64,000 nt of DNA from Euonymus europaeus (lineage: Eukaryota; Streptophyta; Magnoliopsida; Celastrales; Celastraceae), in contig OY756970.1 in NCBI GenBank assembly GCA_963580455.1, forward strand, positions 3,286,001-3,350,000, given 5' to 3'. The notes beneath the pieces were generated by a model. It was given only the letters and a program-made list of their open reading frames with translations. It was not told the DNA's origin and made no database searches. A program made the position numbers and the translations under genes. Every line of letters begins with the position of its first letter. The stretch's first letter is position 1. Shown in pieces: positions 57,620 to 64,000 of this stretch.

Positions 57620-58129
57620 GCATCCCAAACCAAACAACTTTTTATATCAAGCTGTGACAACTGTGTCAAAAAATCAAAGTTCTCAGCTTTGACTCTGCAT
57701 TCAAAGAGTCAGTACGTCAGTATTGTCAACTTTTTATATCAAGTTGTGACAACTGCATGTAAAATCTGATCACGGGTCATCACACGTTTTCCTATGCTGA
57801 CACTACTAATCAAGTATTTTCACATAACTTTAGTCATGTATTGTCACTAAAGTTTTGTCTTGTCATAAGTAAATGATAAAAATTTTGCACCTCAAAAATT
57901 TGACATGTGTAAATGACAAAGCTTTATCACTTGACTAAAGCTTTGTCACTTGACAAAAGGTTTGTCACGTGTAAAGTTTGCATGCCAAAAGTTTGACAAG
58001 TCTAAATCTTACCATTGACAGCTTTATATTTTAAAAATCAATTGGCATGACTCCTAAATTTATATATAGCATCAAAGTTTCAACCAGTTTTTATCTAAAA
58101 TCCCTCACTCTCTAGTTCTTATCCCAACA

Positions 58130-58132
<3 letters not shown>

Positions 58133-58161
<29 letters not shown>
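58133..58161 (+). repeat. (CT)n microsatellite in the MULE transposase leader
   Basis: About 14 CT units ending 36 nt before the transposase ATG (58197). Confidence 0.95.
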
Positions 58162-58164
<3 letters not shown>

Positions 58165-58196
58165 TTTATCACAACTCAATCTCAACTGCGTTAAAT

Positions 58197-60304
58197 ATGG
58201 ATCTCAATGTAATTCCGAGTTTGATATCCGAAGAGGATATATTTGCTCTTAGCGTTGATACTTTCAGCCACAATAATCTTCGATCCGATGATTCCGAAGA
58301 AGAGGACGAGATCTTGCAGAATGATGATGATGATGAGTCTCAATACGAGATTGGGCAACAGTCTCAGTTTCATAGTAATATGGGTGCAGGGCCTTCAACA
58401 TTCTCACAATATGGGTCCTGGGACATCTGCCCATTATATGGAGCCTCCAACTCCAGAATTTATGGATGTTACTTTGGCAAACGAAGCTGTGGATAGTCAG
58501 TGGGTGCAACAACATGTTCAACTTCAAAATACAAATGACAATTTGTATGTCGGAGCACAATTTGCAACGAAGGCATATCTGATTTATGCAGTGAAAATGT
58601 ACCACATTGAAGCACATGCACAATACAAAGTGACACATTCTGATCCTGGTCGTCTTATCTTGAAGTGCAAAAAAGGAGGTGGCTGCAATTGAAAACTAAC
58701 TACATCAATGCCCGATGGGCATGATTTCTTTTGGATTGTGAGACTACAACCGGTTCATACTTGTTCAAATCCTATTATAAATCGGGACCATGCTCAAGTG
58801 GATTCTGGTTTTGTTGCAAATTATATCAAAGAGACAGTGAAAATGGATACGTCTATTACCATCGGTGCTATTATAGCAATCATTAAGGAACGATTCAACG
58901 TTACAATTTCTTACAAGAAAGCATGGCTTGCAAAACAAATGGCTATTACTCAGCTGTTTGGTGATTGGGACGAGTCGTACAGGGTTCTACCAGAGTTCAT
59001 AGATGCACTTCAAAGATCAAATCCGGGGACGGTTGTCGTCTGGCATTGAACAAACAAATTGCCCAAATGTTCAAAAGTTCAAACGAGTATTTTGGGCATT
59101 TGGTCCTGCAATTGAAGGTTTTAAGTTTTGCCAGCCGGTGATATATGTAGATGGTACTCATTTGTACGGGAAATACCAGGGGAAGTTACTGATTGCTGTA
59201 GATTTTGATGGGAATGGACAACTATTTCCATTGGCGTTTGCTGTAATAGAGGGGGAGTCAAACTCTTCATGGAGCTGGTTTATAGCATGCTTACGAGACA
59301 GGGTCACAACTCGACCAGGTTTATGTGTCATTTCTGATAGACATATTGGCATCATCAATTCCATGAAAGATCCATATCTTGGTTGGCAAGAACCATTTTT
59401 CTGTATCAGACATCTGGCCAGTAATTTCAACACGGTGTTCAAGAACAAAGAGTTGAAGAATGTAATCCATAGAATGTCCTTACTGACCCGAGAAGATCAG
59501 TTTGAAAAATTGTGGGCTGAGATTGACACCATCAATGATGGAGCTGTTACTCGATGGTTGGGGAAGATTCCTCTGGCATCTTGGACATTGTTGTATGACG
59601 AAGGTAAAAGATGGGAACACATGACTACAAATATGGTTGAAATTTTTAACGGTGTCTTGAAAGCTGCTCGTGCTTTACCAATCACAACATTGGTGCAACT
59701 AACCTTCTACAGGTGTAATGCATATTATACTCTTCGTCGACAAAATGGTGAGGCTCGGGCTTTTTCAGGAGCAAAATTCACAACAGAGATAGATGTGAAA
59801 TTACAGGGTTTGAGACAACAATCAAATGCATATGAGGTGGAAATGTTTCATCATCAACCAGAGGTATTTGAAGTGAAACGTGCATCATCAAGATTAAGTC
59901 GTCCGTCCAGAACTCGAGTTTCAAATGTTGTTGATTTGAGCAATGCCATGTGTACATGTAACGAGTGGTTGATCTATCACTACCCTTGTTCACATGTTAT
60001 TGCTGTATGTGTAGCTCGAAGAATTAATCAGTCTCAGTTCGTGGACGAATTTTATTCCATGCAGAAGTATATAAATACTTGGGCTCCGATGTTTTTCGCA
60101 GTATCGGACCGGTCAACTTGGCCCAATTACTATGGCCCAGTTATTGTTCCAGATCCTAATTTACGAAGAAGTAAGAAAGGTCGGCCTCAGTCCACTCGCT
60201 TTCACAATGAGATTGATGCTAGAGATGGTGCTCGCAGACCCCATCGTTGTAGTCTTTGTCACACTATAGGACACACTAGGAGGTCTTGTCCTAATAGAAA
60301 TTAG
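58197..60304 (+). pseudogene. MULE (MuDR-type) transposase, disrupted
   Basis: The N-terminal part (58197 on) is acidic. A MuDR-type DNA-binding region follows (YVGAQFATKAYLIYAVKMY, 58545-58690), then the MULE catalytic domain (VIYVDGTHLYGKYQGKLL and GLCVISDRHIGIINSM, in the 433-codon frame 59003-60304). After it come a SWIM zinc finger (CTCNEWLIYHYPCSHVIAVC) and a C-terminal zinc knuckle (CSLCHTIGHTRRSC). Three lesions are visible: one extra base near 58413 shifts the frame, TGA replaces the expected Trp at 58690-58692, and a further frame change occurs near 59045, just before the catalytic domain. The C-terminal 433 residues alone remain open. Confidence 0.9.
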
Positions 60305-60696
60305 TGAAAATTTAATTATAAATTAATAAATTAAATTAGTGATATATGCTTAAAATATTATTTTAGCTTTCACGTGTATGACAAACTTTGTCACTTTGCT
60401 TAATTTTGTAATGATATTATGTGTTCCAATTGTTAAGTTTTCTAAGTAATTGTAGTACATATTTTGCATGGTTTTGCACGACTGATGTAACGCATGTGAT
60501 GTACTGACTCTTTGAAGTCAAAGCTGACAACTTTAATTTTTTTGACACAGTTGTCACAATCGTCACAGCTTGATATAAAAAGTTGTTTGGTTTGGGATGC
60601 CATGTAGGCATGGAATGGTAGATTAGGAAATATTGGATATGAGATGGTAGATAGGGAAATAAAAACTGTACAGATGGTATATTGGAAAAAAAACTC
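60231..60696 (+). repeat. MULE right terminal inverted repeat
   Basis: Starts inside the transposase gene (CTCGCAGACCCCATCG) and runs to the element end GGAAAAAAAACTC. Confidence 0.93.
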
Positions 60697-60705
60697 GATT
60701 TCTTG

Positions 60706-61017
60706 CAGTAAGGGAATAAAGACGTTAACAAAAAGTCAAGCTGCTTTTAGAAGAAAAAACGAAACAAAAGTTAAAGCTGGCTATGCTTGCCCAATTTTAT
60801 TTTATTTTTTATAGAATAAATGATAATAATCGATAATAAAAATTCCATGAAAAATATTTTTTTAAAAGAAAAACTGTATCTTATCTAATCTCTAATCTAA
60901 TATCTAATATCTAATATCTATCTCATACTTTTTTTATAAAGTCTGTGGATTTAAGTTGCTCTTTTCACTAGTTGAGCTTTATTCACGAAACTATTTCCTC
61001 CTTTAGTATGTTGTTTT
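60706..61017. other. Displaced upstream region of NAGLU; no gene seen
   Basis: Before the MULE inserted, this sequence would have been contiguous with 57147, so it should hold the original NAGLU promoter (reading right to left). It contains a short run of ATCTAAT repeats (60885-60925). Confidence 0.55.
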
Positions 61018-61599
61018 TGGGAAACTTGCTAATATGACCCATTTTGAAAACGAATTTAGTGATCTAACCCCTTTTTATTTTTTTAAAAAAGTAACCCTTT
61101 TGGCAGAGGAAATGTCATTGTTACCCCCACTTCTCATTTCTCACCATTTTAATAATTGAAAAACACAAAAAAGTATAAACTCTGCACAAAATTTGATTTC
61201 GGACAGGAAGAGCGACTCGATTTCGGACAAGAAGAGCTACTCGATTCGAACATTGAAGAGGAGTGCGTCTGGGTGAAAACAATTTTACGGACAAGAAGTT
61301 TCGCAGGTCATCTCATCAAGTTTCGAATCCTGCTGCATCTTCGAAACTGGTGTCGACTGATTTTGGGCAGCCTGTAATATGCTTCCGGCCACTGCAAAAA
61401 CACTACTGCTTTATCTTTTCATTGATCTCACCCAGGTCAGATCTTGAACCTCTGGTGTATTATGTGGGTTTTTGTTAAATATCTTTGTAATGCATGATTG
61501 TTCTCTTACGACCTACGTTGTGGAGATCTGGGGTTTTTTTTGGGTTTTATGCGCACCGAGTACTACTTATTTACAAGAGATTTTCATAGTCCTTATTGC

Positions 61600-61890
61600 A
61601 AAAAATTTGCGAGTTACAATAGTGTAAACAATTGTTTACAATAATGTAGAGCTTGGTTTAGAATAGTTCAACATTTCGGTTTAAATTTGGTAAACCTTGG
61701 TTGATAAGAGTGTAAATATTAGTTCAGAATATTGTTAACTTTGACGATGAGAAAAGTGTTGTATTTGGTTTAGAATAGTGAAACAACTGATTTAGAACAG
61801 TTTAAAAGTATGGTTTAGAATACTGTTAATGTCATTTTCTAATAATTTAAATTTATGTTTTCAATTGTTGATACCTGTTTAATAATTGTT
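61600..61890 (+). repeat. GTTTAGAAT-word repeats upstream of second MULE transposase
   Basis: Words such as TTTAGAATAGT and TGGTTTAGAATA recur irregularly every 30-50 nt. They are the same kind as in the intron at 63130-63640. Confidence 0.55.
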
Positions 61891-61898
61891 TTGAAGGC

Positions 61899-64000
61899 AT
61901 GAAAGAGGTTAGTATTTTAATTCGGTATTCTGGAGAGTGGGAAAAGTATGACCTCAACTACATATACAAAGGCAGGAAAAGCAAGGGTATCTTAGTTTCA
62001 GATGAGATTTCTTATGTTGAATTGATGGATAAAATTCGTAATATTACAAAACTTGACTCTGTGGGTCATAACATTCAGATGAAGTATCTGTACAATGTGC
62101 ATGGTCCAACAGAGCCAGTTGAGATTGAAGGAGACGAGGATGTTCGTTTTTCCATTCGTTGTAACATGGATAGAAGCATTCCTGCAACATCCTTATGCAT
62201 TTCTTCAGAGGTCTGAGTAATAAACGAACATTTTGGGGAAAACTTTTCATATATATGACGTCGGGACCATGTACTAAATTCTATAGAAGAAAGAGATGAA
62301 TTTGTTGCTTTTGGATGCAGTAGGAACATTGAGACACCGATAGAAGTTAATGCAGTACAACCACATCACGATGAGTGTGATGAACATGTTGCACCTTTGC
62401 TTGATCCTCTCGATAATTGTTTTCATGACAGGTATAATGATCAAGAAATCGGTCAGACATATGATGAAGTTTACGAAGCACTTGATGATCCAATCGGGTG
62501 TCCAGTTTTTGATGTAGTTTTTGGTCATCAAAATGCAGTGTTTGATGAGACAACTAATGCATCACAATATGGTTCTAGTATTCCTTTTGTGAACTGCACG
62601 GGCGACTCATTCTTCGATGATCTAAAGGTTGGTGACTACTTTCCAGAAAAAAAGAGCTTGCATTTCAAGCTGTGTATGCACGCCGTGACAAAACACTTTC
62701 AATTCAAGGTTGCGAAGTCCACTAAAACTTTATTTGTGGCTGAATGCTATAATAGTGGCTACAGATGGTGGTTGCGAGCCACTTCACTGAAAGGCAGTTC
62801 TGTATTTGTCATCAAGAAGTTCCGTGATGAACACAGCTCGATCGATTGCCTTACTTTCACAGACAATTGTCAAGCAACAGGGGCGTTGATTGGTCAAGTC
62901 ATAAAGTCGAAATATGAGGTAGTTGGTCGCATTTATAGGCCTAACGATGTTATTCAAGATTTTCAGAAAGAGTACGGAGTGAAGTATACTTATTGGAAAG
63001 GATGGAAGACTAGGGAGTTCGCCCTGAATTCTATATTTGGATCTGCAGAAGAAGGCTATGCTGATCTGCCATTATTTTGTAAGCAAGTGGAGAGGAAAAA
63101 TCCAGGTACCATTTTACTGTCTGTGTTTTGATTGATTTTGTTCTTGTTTTCAACTAATTTATTTTTGTTTAGAATCAGGTTTTCATGGTTGTTTTTTTGT
63201 TTACAATTGGTTTAGAACTGCTTTATTTTAGTTTAGAACCCTGACATATTTTGTGTGAAATTAGTTGCTTTTATGGTTTAAAATTGGTTTAGAACTGCTT
63301 CATTTTAGTTTAGAACCTTGACATATTTGGTTTAGCATTGTTGATTTTTTGGAGTGAAATTGTTTTAAAACTATTTTATTTTAGTTTATAACCGTAACTG
63401 ATTTGGTTAAGAATTCGTAGCTTTTATGGTTTAGAACTCATTTAGAACTGTTTTATTTTAATTTAGTACCGTAACGAACTTGGTTTAAAATTGATAGCTT
63501 TTTTGGTTTATAACTCGTTTAGAATTGTGTTATTATAGTTTAGAACAATAACTTATTTGGTTTAGAATTAATGTTTTGGTTTATAATTGCTTCTTTTTTT
63601 TACAGTTTGTTTAGAAGTGTTTATAGAGCATGCAATACTTTTTTTTAAACCAGGTACGATCACTCACATCCAATATGACTCGGAGAACAGATTTAAATAC
63701 TTTTTCATGGCTCTAGGTCCATGCGTCAGAGGATTTACCACGTGTATGAGGCCTGTATTTTGTGTTGATGGAACCCACATGAAGAGTAAATATAAAGGTA
63801 TGTTATTCATTGCCAATGCTCTAGATGGTAACAACCAAATTTACCCTTTGGCATTTGGAGTTGGTGATTCCGAAAACGATGCCTCTTGCACATGGTTTTT
63901 TGAGAAGTTACGTGGAGCTATTGGGTGTATTCCCAATTTGTCAATTATATCAGATAGAAATAAAAGTATAGAGAATGGTCTCCAACGTGTTTTCCCAAAA
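61899..64000 (+). CDS. MULE transposase with PB1-like N-terminus, partial
   Basis: The first coding block 61899 to about 62211 (MKEVSILIRYSGEW...KYLYNVHGPTEP, DEDVRFSI) looks like a PB1-type domain, found at the N-terminus of some plant MULE transposases, including the domesticated MUSTANG-B group. An unresolved intron or lesion near 62212-62320 leads to a block ending at 63105. It has a MuDR-like DNA-binding region (GDYFPEKKSLHFKLCMHAVT, VAECYNSGYRWWLRA, GVKYTYWKGWKTRE). A clear intron 63106-63653 (NPG|TITHI, phase matched) follows. The next exon, 63654-64000, has the catalytic start (RPVFCVDGTHMKSKYKGML, LSIISDRNKSI) and is open to the window edge. It could be an active transposase or a domesticated gene. 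Confidence 0.75.
63130..63640 (+). repeat. Degenerate GGTTTAGAA tandem repeats in transposase intron
   Basis: At least six diverged units of about 60-80 nt, with ATTGGTTTAGAACTGCTTTA and TTTTAGTTTAGAACC, fill most of the intron 63106-63653. Confidence 0.75.

Larger units (their letters stand above)
57157..60696 (+). mobile_element. MULE transposon with long terminal inverted repeats
   Basis: 3540 bp flanked by a perfect 9 bp target duplication GATTTCTTG (57148-57156 and 60697-60705). The terminal inverted repeats (57157-57619 and 60231-60696) are about 465 bp, begin GAGTTTTTTTCC and are highly similar. The right repeat includes the last 24 codons of the transposase gene, so a reverse-complement copy of that coding end lies at the left terminus. 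The transposase is broken (58197-60304). The insertion lies 117 bp upstream of the NAGLU start codon. Confidence 0.95.
61018..64000 (+). mobile_element. Second MULE-type element, 5' part, running off the window
   Basis: The body is defined by a MULE transposase gene (61899-64000). The left end is not proven. GAAACTTGCTAATATGACCC near 61021 looks like a plausible terminal sequence, but its partner is outside the window. No relationship to the TIRs of the element at 57157 is visible. Confidence 0.5.

Noticed and set aside
1..64000. CRISPR arrays, bacterial operons, rRNA genes
   Set aside because: Nothing of the kind; introns and repeat classes show plant nuclear DNA.

Overview
This is nuclear DNA of a flowering plant, most likely a eudicot. 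It is AT-rich, genes have GT-AG introns, and the repeats are typical of plants: CACTA, MULE and hAT elements, tRNA-primed LTR elements and Au-like SINEs. I could rebuild five host genes exon by exon with reading frames that stay open across every junction. The rest is mostly transposable elements and their debris. All gene names rest on motif recognition; no database search was possible.

Layout. 1-3000: a four-exon gene for a small EF-hand membrane protein (+). 3472-4154: a broken tetraspanin (-), whose intact relative lies inverted at 24709-25362 (+). 4806-17032: a CACTA (En/Spm) complex. A CACTA copy with decayed transposase reading frames runs into an unrecognised proline-rich membrane-protein gene. 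A 3.7-4.1 kb stretch of it (8395-12535) is repeated inverted at 13379-17032, around an 843 bp core of LTR-retroelement debris. 17033-24600: Copia pieces, an LTR, an 84 bp tandem repeat and a second copy of an AT-rich repeat family that also sits inside the CACTA element.

24709-38683: the intact tetraspanin, a kinase scrap, a five-exon MscS-like mechanosensitive channel gene (26563-29818, -, 706 aa) and a five-exon gene for a 118-aa secreted cysteine-containing protein (30588-34799, -). The large last intron of the latter holds a hAT-type MITE with an 8 bp target duplication.

38684-57039: a 19-exon gene (-) for a lysosomal-type alpha-N-acetylglucosaminidase (802 aa, both expected catalytic glutamates present). 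Its intron 14 carries a young, internally deleted Gypsy-type LTR element (LTRs differ at 4 of 485 positions; TSD AGATC). A MULE with a perfect 9 bp TSD and about 465 bp terminal inverted repeats (57157-60696) lies only 117 bp upstream of its start codon. 61018-64000: the 5' part of a second MULE with a PB1-like N-terminal region, running off the window.

The host genes do not form a functional cluster. The common theme is transposon activity in and around them. The strongest candidates for something new are the large CACTA inverted repeat with its chimeric ORF (a possible hairpin-RNA source) and the MULE insertion that has displaced the NAGLU promoter.
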